From Acidobacteriota bacterium (GTDB lineage Bacteria; Acidobacteriota; Vicinamibacteria; Vicinamibacterales; CAVVIG01): 49,243 bases of DNA. Positions 7,727 to 15,661 of the stretch are shown in pieces. Within the stretch, counting starts at the first letter, position 1. Each line of letters begins with the position of its first letter. Made by a program: the position numbers and the translations under genes. Below the pieces are notes generated by a model. The model made no database searches and was not told the DNA's origin. It saw nothing but the letters and a program-made list of their open reading frames with translations. Location: positions 1 to 49,243 of the forward strand of contig JAGWRA010000226.1 in assembly GCA_028876655.1 (NCBI GenBank), read 5' to 3'.

Positions 7727-9237
7727 GGAGCCTCTCCTATGGTGACGGCGCCCGGATGCCCGAGCAGGTATTCGCGGGCGTACGCCAGTTCGCCGGGGGT
7801 CTGGCCGTGGATGGTGAACAGCGGCTGGCCGGCGTGCACGAGCGCGCCGAGCCGCACGTGCAGGTCGATGCCGGACGCCGGCGACGCCGGCGCGCCGGCC
7901 AGTTTGGCGATCCGCGCCAGCACGCGATTGTCGATCGCCGCCACCTGTCCGGCGCGCGGCGCGGTCACCTCGTGCCGGTGTGCGGCCACCGGTGGCGTCC
8001 GCATCCCGCCCTGGGCCTCGCAGATCGCCTGCAGCTTCTTCCAGGCGCGGCCATCATCCAGGATCGCGGCGGCGGTTGCCTGTCCCTCGTCGTCCGCACA
8101 TGCGCCCACCATCTCCAGCAGTTCTCCCGCCAGCCGTACGGTCCGTTTGCGCAGGTCGACGGGGGCGCCCGGGGCGCCGGTCGCCACGGCGAGGACGTCG
8201 CGCGCCTCGAGCGCCGGGCCCATGCCGTGGCCGATCGGCTGCGTGCCGTCGGTGACGACGGCCTGCAGCTGCAGCCCCATCTGCCGGCCGACCCGCTCGA
8301 GCAGGTGCTCGAGGCGCTCGGCGGCATTGATGCTGCGCACCTTGGCCGTCGGACCGACGGGGATGTCGATCACGACGTGCGTCGATCCGGCTGCCACCTT
8401 CTTGGACAGCACCGAGGCGACCAGCTGCGCGTCGCTGTCGATGTCGAGCGCGCGTTCCACGCGGATCAGTACGTCGTCGACGGGGCTCAGGCGGACCGCG
8501 CGGCCCCAGGCGATGCAGCCGTTCTCGCGTTCGACGACGCGGCGCATCGTGTCGAGATCGAGGTCGACGTTCGTCAGCGTCTCCATGGCGTCGGCCGTCC
8601 CCGACGGCGACGTGATGGCGCGCGACGAGGTCTTCGGGATCCAGACGCCGGCGGCCGCGACGATCGAGACGACCAGCGGGCTCGTGCGGTTGCCGGGGAG
8701 GCCGCCGACGCAGTGCTTGTCGGCGATGACCGGCCGCGGCCACGACAGGCGGGCGCCGACGTCGACCATGCCGCGGGTGAGGGCGACGACCTCGTCGAGG
8801 CTCATCCCGCCGGCGGCGCAGGCGGTGAGGAACGCGGCGAGCGCGATGTCGGTATAGCGCCCGGCGGCGATGTCGGCCAGGATGCCGTCGAGGTCGTGCG
8901 CGGCGAACGAATGGCCGAAGATCTTCGCGCGGAGGGCGCTCATCGAGTCGACCGGCGACGGGTGAGAGAAGGTCGCCGTGTCGCCGGTCTTCGCGTCGAG
9001 CAGCCGCCAGGCGGCGTCGGAGAGCCCCGCCTCGCCTTCGTCCAGCAGGCCGTCGCGGACGACGTTCAGCGTGGCGATGATCGAGGCCGAGCCGGTCGTG
9101 ATGAGGACGCGGGAGTGCGCCGTGAACCCTTCCGAGCGGCACACGTGGCAGTCGGCGCGCATGTAGACGACCGGCTCCTGATAGGTGTCGATGCCGAGCC
9201 GCTTCAGGACGAGCCGGTTCGTCGCATTCTGGGGCAT
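7723..9237 (-). CDS. AMP phosphorylase / archaeal-type thymidine phosphorylase family protein
   Basis: A 504-residue nucleoside/nucleotide phosphorylase. The extra N-terminal domain of about 85 residues and the motif KHCVGGLPGN (174-183) followed by PKTSSRAITSPSGTAD (201-216) match archaeal AMP phosphorylases rather than bacterial DeoA. In that family AMP plus phosphate gives adenine plus ribose 1,5-bisphosphate. C176 sits where a serine is usual (KHS). The C-terminal part has the PYNP-like barrel-sandwich fold (HVRLGALVHAGQPLF). It is the first gene of a two-gene operon with the PRPP-synthetase-like gene. I see no RuBisCO or ribose 1,5-bisphosphate isomerase in the window, so the fate of the product is open. 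Confidence 0.88.
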   Translation of the reverse strand: MPQNATNRLVLKRLGIDTYQEPVVYMRADCHVCRSEGFTAHSRVLITTGSASIIATLNVVRDGLLDEGEAGLSDAAWRLLDAKTGDTATFSHPSPVDSMSALRAKIFGHSFAAHDLDGILADIAAGRYTDIALAAFLTACAAGGMSLDEVVALTRGMVDVGARLSWPRPVIADKHCVGGLPGNRTSPLVVSIVAAAGVWIPKTSSRAITSPSGTADAMETLTNVDLDLDTMRRVVERENGCIAWGRAVRLSPVDDVLIRVERALDIDSDAQLVASVLSKKVAAGSTHVVIDIPVGPTAKVRSINAAERLEHLLERVGRQMGLQLQAVVTDGTQPIGHGMGPALEARDVLAVATGAPGAPVDLRKRTVRLAGELLEMVGACADDEGQATAAAILDDGRAWKKLQAICEAQGGMRTPPVAAHRHEVTAPRAGQVAAIDNRVLARIAKLAGAPASPASGIDLHVRLGALVHAGQPLFTIHGQTPGELAYAREYLLGHPGAVTIGEAP

Positions 9238-9272
9238 GAGCGATGTCGGAGGGGACGTACCCGCAGCTTAGT

Positions 9273-9309
9273 CGCCCGCCCGGACCCGGTGCAAGTCGCC
9301 GGGCGGGCG
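9273..9309 (-). terminator. Hairpin after the TolC-type gene
   Basis: An 11-bp perfect inverted repeat (CGCCCGCCCGG and CCGGGCGGGCG) with a 15-base loop lies between the stop of the outer-membrane channel gene (9318) and the start of the next minus-strand operon (9237). It has no T-tract. It probably ends the multicopper oxidase operon. Confidence 0.65.
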
Positions 9310-9317
9310 CCGTGCGG

Positions 9318-10727
9318 CTACGGGACGCGCGGGGCCGGCACCTCCACGCCCGGGGAGACGCTGGCCGGCTCGCCCGGCGCGATCGGGGCGGCGAGGCCGT
9401 CGGTCAGCAGGTAGCCTTCGATGTCGATGGCCGAGCGGCGAAGATCGACGAGCGTGTGGACGTAGGCCTCGCGCAGCTGGAAGAGCGTGCGCTGCGCGAT
9501 CAGCACCTGCGGCCAGGCGGCGGCCATCTCCCGGTACTTCTGCAGGTAGAGCCGGTACGCCTCCTCGGCCTGCGGCAGCATGTGATCGCGGTAGCGCGCG
9601 GCGGCGTCGCGGGCGAGGACGTAGGTCTGATAGGGATCGGCGAACCGGGCCGTGAGCGACAGCTTCACGCGATCGAGCTCGCGCTCGGCGTGTGTCACCT
9701 CGGCCGCGGCCGTCGCGACGTTACCCTGGTTGCGATCGAACACCGGCAGCGGCACGCCGACCTCCGCCATGCCGACCCAGCCGACCGGACCGGCGGGACC
9801 GCCCAGGTCGAGGCGTTCCCGGTTGTACTCGACCGCGCCGCGCAGGACGAGGTCGGGATACTTCCCGGCTTCCGCGCGTCGCAGCGCCAGCCGGGCACGC
9901 GTGACGTTCTGCTCGGCCTCCTTCACTTCCGGGCTCCCGGTCAGCAGCGTGGTGAGGGCCGCCTGCCGATTGACGTCGGGGAAGGGGCCTTCGAGCGATC
10001 CCGCCAGCGTCGTCAGCGGCATCGACGGCCGGCCGACGACGGCGGCGAGCTGCTGCCAGATCCGGGCGCGATCGCTCTCGGCAGCGGTGACGGCGAGCGC
10101 GGCCTTCTGCGCCTCTACCTCGGCCTCGAGGACGTCGGGCTGGTCGGCCTGGCCGACGTTGAACAGCTGGCGGCTGGTGGCCACCGCCTCGTCGGCCAGC
10201 GCGGCGAGTTGCCGGCGAAGCTCGACGAGCTGCTGGGCGCCGAGCGCCTCGTAGTAGCCGACGCGCACCGCGGTGAGCACCCGCTCGCGCTGGGCGTCGG
10301 CGACCGAGAGCGCCTGCGACCGTTCGGCCGTGAACACCTGGCGGCTCAGGGCCAGCTTGCCGGCGGTGATGATCGACTGCTGCACGAAGACGCCGTGCTC
10401 GCCCCCGTTCATCGATGGCGCCGTGGTGATCTCGCGTCCCTCGTAGCCGACGACCGGATTCGGGTACAGGCCGGCCTGCCGCGCGCGGCCTTCCGCGGCC
10501 GCAACGTCGGCGCGGGCCTGGCCCAGCGTCGGGTTGCCCGCGAGCGCCATCTGCTCGAGCGCGGCGAGCGTGAGCGCGCCGGCCGCCGGCGGTGCCGGTT
10601 CCTGCGGCTGGACCGCCGGCGGCGGCGCGGGATGCTGATGTGGAGGCATCTGCGCCGTTGCCCCGGCGGGCAGCAGGAGCAGCGCGCAGGCAGCGATGGC
10701 CGGACCGAGGCGTCGCGAGCGTGTCAT
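9318..10727 (-). CDS. TolC/CzcC-type outer membrane efflux protein
   Basis: A 469-residue protein starting at 10727, where the ATG overlaps the stop of the multicopper oxidase gene by 4 bp. A signal peptide (residues 1-26, ending ATAQ) is followed by a His/Pro-rich stretch (MPPHQHPAPPP) that may bind copper. Two outer-membrane efflux repeats follow, with long helical segments such as LEQMALAGNPTLGQARADV and EVEAQKAALAV. Length and layout match the CzcC/CusC group. The channel would span the outer membrane and periplasm. No RND pump or membrane-fusion protein follows, so either the pump is elsewhere or the channel serves the oxidase system alone. Confidence 0.9.
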   Translation of the reverse strand: MTRSRRLGPAIAACALLLLPAGATAQMPPHQHPAPPPAVQPQEPAPPAAGALTLAALEQMALAGNPTLGQARADVAAAEGRARQAGLYPNPVVGYEGREITTAPSMNGGEHGVFVQQSIITAGKLALSRQVFTAERSQALSVADAQRERVLTAVRVGYYEALGAQQLVELRRQLAALADEAVATSRQLFNVGQADQPDVLEAEVEAQKAALAVTAAESDRARIWQQLAAVVGRPSMPLTTLAGSLEGPFPDVNRQAALTTLLTGSPEVKEAEQNVTRARLALRRAEAGKYPDLVLRGAVEYNRERLDLGGPAGPVGWVGMAEVGVPLPVFDRNQGNVATAAAEVTHAERELDRVKLSLTARFADPYQTYVLARDAAARYRDHMLPQAEEAYRLYLQKYREMAAAWPQVLIAQRTLFQLREAYVHTLVDLRRSAIDIEGYLLTDGLAAPIAPGEPASVSPGVEVPAPRVP

Positions 10728-12124
10728 GCCGCACCCCCCTTCGCCTTCGCGGCCTCGACCCGCTGCATCACTTCGTCGAAGCGGTCCGGCGGCAGCACGC
10801 GCACGAGCGTCGTCATCCCCATGACCGCGCCGCTCCAGCCGGGCCGCAGGCCCCACGTCTCCGGCTTGGCGACCATGGCGTCCATCGGCATGAACATGTC
10901 CTGCGGGAAGCCCGGCACCAGGGCCGGCGGGGCGGCGTGCGTCATGCGGGGCATCTGCGCCATGTCGTGGCCCGCGGCCGTCGCGGCCCCCATCGGCATG
11001 TTCATCACGGGCCGTTCCGCCTCGGCGCCGAGGCCGATGCCGCGGCCGAGGCTCGGCCCGTGGCTGTCAGCGAGCGCCGCTCCTTCACGCGGCATCCCCA
11101 TCCCGTCCTCCATGCTCTTCCCCGTCGTCATGCCGTGACCGGCGCTCATCATCGGTCCGACCATCGACGCCATGTGATTCATCATGTGATGCGGCAGGTG
11201 GCAGTGCAGCATCCAGTCGCCGGGGAAGACGGCATCGAACTCGACGTCGCGCGCCTGGGCGACGCCGACCAGCACGGTGTTGCCCGGCATCCACGCCGAC
11301 GGCTGGATCCGGCCGCCTTCGGTGCCGGTCACCTTGAACGTATTGCCGTGCAGGTGCATCGGATGGTGATCCATTCCCATGTTGACGAACCGGATGCGCA
11401 CCCGCTCGCCGAGCTTCACCAGCAGCGGCGTCGTCGCCGGGCCCGATCGGCCGTTGATGGTGAGCCAGTTGAACTCCATCGACAGCGTGTTGGGGATGGT
11501 GTTGTTCGGCAGGATGGCCCACTCCTGCAGGATCAGGCCGAAGTCGCGGTCGACGGGCGGCGCCGGGGCCTCCTTCGGCTGCATGATGAACAGGCCGATC
11601 ATCCCCATCATTTCCTGCATGGGCATGTGCGAGTGATAGAAGAACGTCCCCGCCTGGTGCAGCGTGAACTCGTAGACGAAGCGGCCGCCAGGCGGAATCG
11701 GATCCTGCGTGACGCCGGGGACGCCGTCCATGTCGATCGGGATCTCGAAGCCGTGCCAGTGCATCGATGTTGCTTCCGGCAGGTGGTTGTCGACGATCAG
11801 GCGGACGCGATCGCCCTGCGTGACCTCGATGGTCGGGCCGGGGACGCTGCCGTTGTAGCCCCACACGTCGAAGGTCGCGCCCGGCAGGAAGGCACGCTTC
11901 ACCGGTTCGGCGACCAGGTGGAAGACCTTCACGTCGCCGTCCATCGTGTACGGCAGGTGCGCCACGTCCGGCGTCTGCACCGGCACGGGGCCGCGCGGCG
12001 CCGGCGGCCGGGCCCGCCCGCCGCGCGCCAGCAGGTCCTGCGGACGGAGCCCGCGCCCGGCCAGCACGCCGGCCCCCGCGCTCCACAGCGCGGTCCGGAA
12101 GAAATCACGTCGACCTTCACTCAT
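10724..12124 (-). CDS. Tat-exported multicopper oxidase, Met-rich C-terminus
   Basis: A 466-residue protein. The start at 12124 follows an AAAGGA site; a GTG 18 bases upstream is possible but less likely. The N-terminus has a twin-arginine signal (RRDFFRTA), meaning export of the folded enzyme. Copper ligand motifs are HWH (122-124), HSH (164-166), HPMHLHG (254-260) and HCHLPHH (307-313), covering the type 1 site and the trinuclear cluster. Residues about 318-420 are rich in Met and His (MVGPMMSAGHGM and similar), as in copper-handling oxidases such as CueO and CopA. The likely role is periplasmic Cu(I) oxidation and copper tolerance, in an operon with the TolC-type channel. Confidence 0.92.
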   Translation of the reverse strand: MSEGRRDFFRTALWSAGAGVLAGRGLRPQDLLARGGRARPPAPRGPVPVQTPDVAHLPYTMDGDVKVFHLVAEPVKRAFLPGATFDVWGYNGSVPGPTIEVTQGDRVRLIVDNHLPEATSMHWHGFEIPIDMDGVPGVTQDPIPPGGRFVYEFTLHQAGTFFYHSHMPMQEMMGMIGLFIMQPKEAPAPPVDRDFGLILQEWAILPNNTIPNTLSMEFNWLTINGRSGPATTPLLVKLGERVRIRFVNMGMDHHPMHLHGNTFKVTGTEGGRIQPSAWMPGNTVLVGVAQARDVEFDAVFPGDWMLHCHLPHHMMNHMASMVGPMMSAGHGMTTGKSMEDGMGMPREGAALADSHGPSLGRGIGLGAEAERPVMNMPMGAATAAGHDMAQMPRMTHAAPPALVPGFPQDMFMPMDAMVAKPETWGLRPGWSGAVMGMTTLVRVLPPDRFDEVMQRVEAAKAKGGAA

Positions 12125-12170
12125 GACCACTCGTCCTTTCACTGACCCGCGGAGATCCCGGGATGCGGCA

Positions 12171-12179
12171 GATATAGCA
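12171..12179 (-). promoter_or_regulatory. Extended -10 promoter of the copper oxidase operon
   Basis: On the minus strand TGC directly precedes TATATC, an extended -10 element. It lies about 47 bases before the ATG at 12124. No -35 or copper-regulator (CueR- or CopR-type) palindrome is evident. Confidence 0.4.
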
Positions 12180-12206
12180 CGTCTTCGCGGGACCGCCGAG
12201 ACGCTC

Positions 12207-12215
12207 TGCTAGACT
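12207..12215 (+). promoter_or_regulatory. Extended -10 promoter of the small membrane-anchored gene
   Basis: TGC followed by TAGACT, about 63 bases before the ATG at 12279. It is back to back with the extended -10 of the copper operon, so the 154-bp gap holds two divergent promoters of the same type. Confidence 0.4.
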
Positions 12216-12278
12216 GTCGGCGAACGGCGGCCCGTGTGCCTGTCACGCGCGCCCACTCCTGCTGAGACAGAGGCCTCC

Positions 12279-12674
12279 ATGGTACGCGCACTGTCGGTCA
12301 TCGTCGTCTGCCTGAGCGTGCTGGTGTTCTGGGAAGGACGTGCGCTGGTCGGGTTGAAAGCGGACCTCGGCGCCGAGCGGGTCGCGCAGCAGCAGGCCGC
12401 TTCGGCGCTGCACGCCATCGAGGCCGGGCCCGACGAGATGGTCCGCACGGTCACCTGGCTGCAGGCGTACGTCGCATCGACGGATGGGCTGCATCGGGCC
12501 GGTGGCCTGTGCGCCGACAACACGCTCGACGCGGCCGGGCTGGGTGGCTGGCTGAACGTGTACGTGCAGGCGCGCGTGCACGGCGCGAGCGAGGCCGACG
12601 CCCGGCAGGCGGTCATCGCCGCGATCCGCACGAGTCCCGACTGGCAGCGCGCGCATGCTGCGCCGGCGCGCTGA
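12279..12674 (+). CDS. Hypothetical membrane-anchored protein
   Basis: A 131-residue protein. The start at 12279 gives a short basic end and one hydrophobic helix (LSVIVVCLSVLVFW, residues about 5-18), followed by a mostly helical periplasmic part with heptad-like spacing (LGAERVAQQQAASALHAIEAG) and a C-terminal region with GASEADARQAVIAAIR. I recognise no family. It lies divergent from the copper operon and convergent with the GT-C-like gene. Codon use looks like its neighbours. It is probably real, with function unknown. Confidence 0.65.
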   Translation: MVRALSVIVVCLSVLVFWEGRALVGLKADLGAERVAQQQAASALHAIEAGPDEMVRTVTWLQAYVASTDGLHRAGGLCADNTLDAAGLGGWLNVYVQARVHGASEADARQAVIAAIRTSPDWQRAHAAPAR

Positions 12675-12706
12675 GCCGCGCGCGCTCGATCCGCCGCGAC
12701 GCCACG

Positions 12707-15646
12707 TCAGCGGCCAGCCGGACCCAGGATCGTCACCGGCGCACCCAGCCGCGCATCGCTCGACGGCCAGACCGCCACGGGCAGGTCGGTCCGCTGCATC
12801 GTGGATCCACCCGTGCCCGCTGCGCTCCTCGTGACCATGAACCCGACGGCCGTGCCAGCCGGGATGTCCGGCACAGCGACCGGGCTGCCCGTTCCCGCGG
12901 GCAGTGGTGCGGACGTCGCGACCCGCCACGTCGAGCCGCGCGTCGCGAGCACCCACAGCGTTGCGCCGCCGCCCTGCCATGCGTCGTTGCCCGCCACCCG
13001 CACGCTGACCCCTGCAGGCCCCAGCATCACGCGGTCGATGGAGGCCGTCGCCGGCGCGGCCGCCGCTGGTGGGGGCAGGCCGTCGATGTGGACGAGGGAC
13101 GGATCGAGCCGGGTGTCCGCGCCGGCCGCCGCCCGCACGTGTACGTCGATCGGCTGGTGCAGCCAGCGTCCGTCGGGCAGCGTCAGGTCCGTCGCGGCGA
13201 CGTAATCGCCCGGCGCGGCATACACGTGCTCGACCTGCAGGCTGCCGCTCACGACGCCGTACGGCACGAAGGCTCCGTCACCGTACTCGATCCACAGATG
13301 TCCCCACGCCGGCAGGTCGTCGTGGCTGGTGACCTTCACTTCGAACGTCGAGGCCCGGCCGGGCACCGCCTGCGGAGAGGTCTGCGCGAACTGCACGTGC
13401 GCCTGTTCGGCATCGTCGAAGGTGCGCGCCGTGATGCGGCTGCCATCGGACGTCCTGCCCCGATCGGCCGGATGGGTGGCGAGCAGCCGGACCACGCGCA
13501 GCCGGGCCTGCTGGCCTTTCATCAGGTAGTCGGGATTGCGCGCCGGCTTCCCGCGCGCGGCCCAGACGACGGCGACGAGAGTCAGGCCGAAGAGGACCGG
13601 CCAGGTTGCGCGCAGCAGCGGCGACGGGGATCCGCCTGACGCCTGCCACCGTGCGACGAGTCGCCGCCACAGCGGCAGCAGCACCAGGAGGATCGCGGCT
13701 GCGAACCAGGCGGCCAGCAGCAGGGGCCGGGTCACGCCCTGGTGCAGCTCGGGGAACAGCAGGTTGAGGTGCCAGCCGCTGATGCTTCGATCGACCAACG
13801 GTCCCACGGCCTTGTCGTGATGAAGGTTGTAGACGGCCGCCGTCTGGACCGACACCACGAGCAGCAGGGCGAAGATCGCCTGGAAGAGCCGGCTGTGCCG
13901 GTACTCGACGAACACTTCGGCGAGTGCCGTGGCCAGCAGTGGCATGATGGCGACCAGGTCGCGAAGCGGCGTGCCGCCGGCGGCCGTGTAGCCATGCCCG
14001 GCCGAGGGGATGGCCAGCATCAGGACGATCAGGATCCCGAGTCCGGCGAGCGCCGGGCGGCGCCCGATCAGCAGCGGCAGGCCGGCCAGGGCCAGCAGGT
14101 AGATCGGCGCGTGCGGCAGCAGGCCCCACTTGCCGTCGAACACGAAGCCGGTCGCCCCGGGAATCACCGCGGCCGGATTGAAGGCGCCGACGGCGCCCTG
14201 CGTGAAGTACAGCGCCGACGGCATCACGCTGCCGGTGATGTGATAGACGTAGAAGCAGAACAACCCCACGACCAGCGTGTACCCGCCGGCGAACGCCACG
14301 GCCAGCTTCGGCCGCTTCCGTTCCGCCACCACCATCCAGATCAGCGGGACCGCCGACACCGCACCGAACCGGATGTGCAGCCACGGCAGGTAGCCGGCCA
14401 GCAACCCGTACCCGAATGCCAGCGGCACCGAGGCGCTTCGATCGAACACCAGGTAGCCGACGACGAGCAGGATGACGAGGCCGGCTGTCGTCTCGGGATA
14501 GATCTGGAACGGGAAGGCCGCCACGGGGAGGCACAGGAGCACGGCGAGCGCCAGCAGCCAGGCGATCCCCTCGTGTCCCGTCTGTCGTCGCAGGAAGCGG
14601 AAGATGACGACGCCCCAGACGGCGTAGACGAGCAGCAGCATGCTGTCGGTCGCCCAGGGATTGGTCGGGAACTGCGGGTGGTAGTCGCTGCTCCAGTTCA
14701 GGACGTAGCGGTCCAAGGTGTAGGCCGGCAGCAGCAGGAACGGGAGGCCGGGCGTGTGCACCTGATAGAGGCCGCCGTTCTTCCCTTCGACGAACCAGGC
14801 CTGCAGGTAGTGCGCGCGGTTGAAGGGCCGGTTCCAGTCCCCGCGCAGCACGTCGGTCGCGTCGTGGGCGAGGTTGCCGACCTCCACGGGGATGACCTGC
14901 GCGGCGAGCCGCAGGTCCCGTCCGAACTGCGGAGGATAGTCCGTCGGGAGGTCGGCGACGTTCTGGATCTCGCCGACCTCGAAGCCGCGCCCCTGATAGA
15001 GGTTCTCGCAGTAGCGCAGGTACTTCGGCTCGTCGCCGTGGACGCCGCCGTTGAAGCGCAGGCGCGGCGTGGTGACGATCGCGAAGGTGACGCAGATGCC
15101 GCAGAGCAGGGCTTCCAGCCAGAAGCGGCGGGCCGGTGCCGGGATGCGCGCCGCCGCCCGCGCGAGCGCGCGGCGCAGGGCGCCGGCGGCCTGGTGATCG
15201 ACGGTGTGCAGCCACAGCAGCAGGACGAGCGGCAGCAGCCAGAAGCGGAGATCGACAGTGAGGTAGCTGACCGGCGCGGACCAGCGCTGCGCCGGGTGCA
15301 TCAGTGCCGCCGGTCCGGCCAGCGCTCCATAGAGCAGCAGCAGCGGCCAATGGCACCAGGCGTCCTGGAGATTCCGGAAGGAGAGACGGCGCGCCGGCAG
15401 GACGACGCGCGCCAGCAGGCCCTGCAGCGCGGCGAGCCCGGCGAGCGCGAGCCCTGCGGCCACGGCGAGATCCCGGAGCGGCGGGGTCACCCAGACGTAC
15501 GTCGCGCCGTCGTTCAGCGGCGCGATGGCCCCCAGGGCGAGCCAGACGAAACTGCCCACCGCTCCTGCGGCCAGCAGCAGGATCAGCGGTCCGGTCCGCG
15601 GCGCGGTGCGCGCAGCAGACGGGCGGGGCGGCGCAGGCTCGCTCAT
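12707..15646 (-). CDS. Large polytopic membrane protein, GT-C glycosyltransferase-like, with C-terminal globular extension
   Basis: A 979-residue protein. Residues about 20-650 contain some 12-14 hydrophobic helices. After helix 5 lies HGDEPKYLRYCENLY, an acidic DEP motif in the first large outer loop as in GT-C transferases (PMT/ArnT-like enzymes using polyprenyl-phosphate sugars). From about 700 to the end is a soluble part with beta-rich, PKD-like features (WIEYGDGAFVPYGVVSG, HVYAAPGDYVAATDL), probably periplasmic. Likely role: transfer of a sugar to a protein or lipid at the membrane's outer face. Only 15 bp separate it from the FAD oxidase stop, so the two are co-transcribed. The assignment to a precise GT family is uncertain. 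Confidence 0.75.
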   Translation of the reverse strand: MSEPAPPRPSAARTAPRTGPLILLLAAGAVGSFVWLALGAIAPLNDGATYVWVTPPLRDLAVAAGLALAGLAALQGLLARVVLPARRLSFRNLQDAWCHWPLLLLYGALAGPAALMHPAQRWSAPVSYLTVDLRFWLLPLVLLLWLHTVDHQAAGALRRALARAAARIPAPARRFWLEALLCGICVTFAIVTTPRLRFNGGVHGDEPKYLRYCENLYQGRGFEVGEIQNVADLPTDYPPQFGRDLRLAAQVIPVEVGNLAHDATDVLRGDWNRPFNRAHYLQAWFVEGKNGGLYQVHTPGLPFLLLPAYTLDRYVLNWSSDYHPQFPTNPWATDSMLLLVYAVWGVVIFRFLRRQTGHEGIAWLLALAVLLCLPVAAFPFQIYPETTAGLVILLVVGYLVFDRSASVPLAFGYGLLAGYLPWLHIRFGAVSAVPLIWMVVAERKRPKLAVAFAGGYTLVVGLFCFYVYHITGSVMPSALYFTQGAVGAFNPAAVIPGATGFVFDGKWGLLPHAPIYLLALAGLPLLIGRRPALAGLGILIVLMLAIPSAGHGYTAAGGTPLRDLVAIMPLLATALAEVFVEYRHSRLFQAIFALLLVVSVQTAAVYNLHHDKAVGPLVDRSISGWHLNLLFPELHQGVTRPLLLAAWFAAAILLVLLPLWRRLVARWQASGGSPSPLLRATWPVLFGLTLVAVVWAARGKPARNPDYLMKGQQARLRVVRLLATHPADRGRTSDGSRITARTFDDAEQAHVQFAQTSPQAVPGRASTFEVKVTSHDDLPAWGHLWIEYGDGAFVPYGVVSGSLQVEHVYAAPGDYVAATDLTLPDGRWLHQPIDVHVRAAAGADTRLDPSLVHIDGLPPPAAAAPATASIDRVMLGPAGVSVRVAGNDAWQGGGATLWVLATRGSTWRVATSAPLPAGTGSPVAVPDIPAGTAVGFMVTRSAAGTGGSTMQRTDLPVAVWPSSDARLGAPVTILGPAGR

Positions 15647-15661
15647 CGGAGTGCCCGGATC

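Noticed and set aside
7723-9237. Plain assignment as bacterial deoA
   Set aside because: The extra N-terminal domain and AMP-phosphorylase-type motifs do not fit DeoA.
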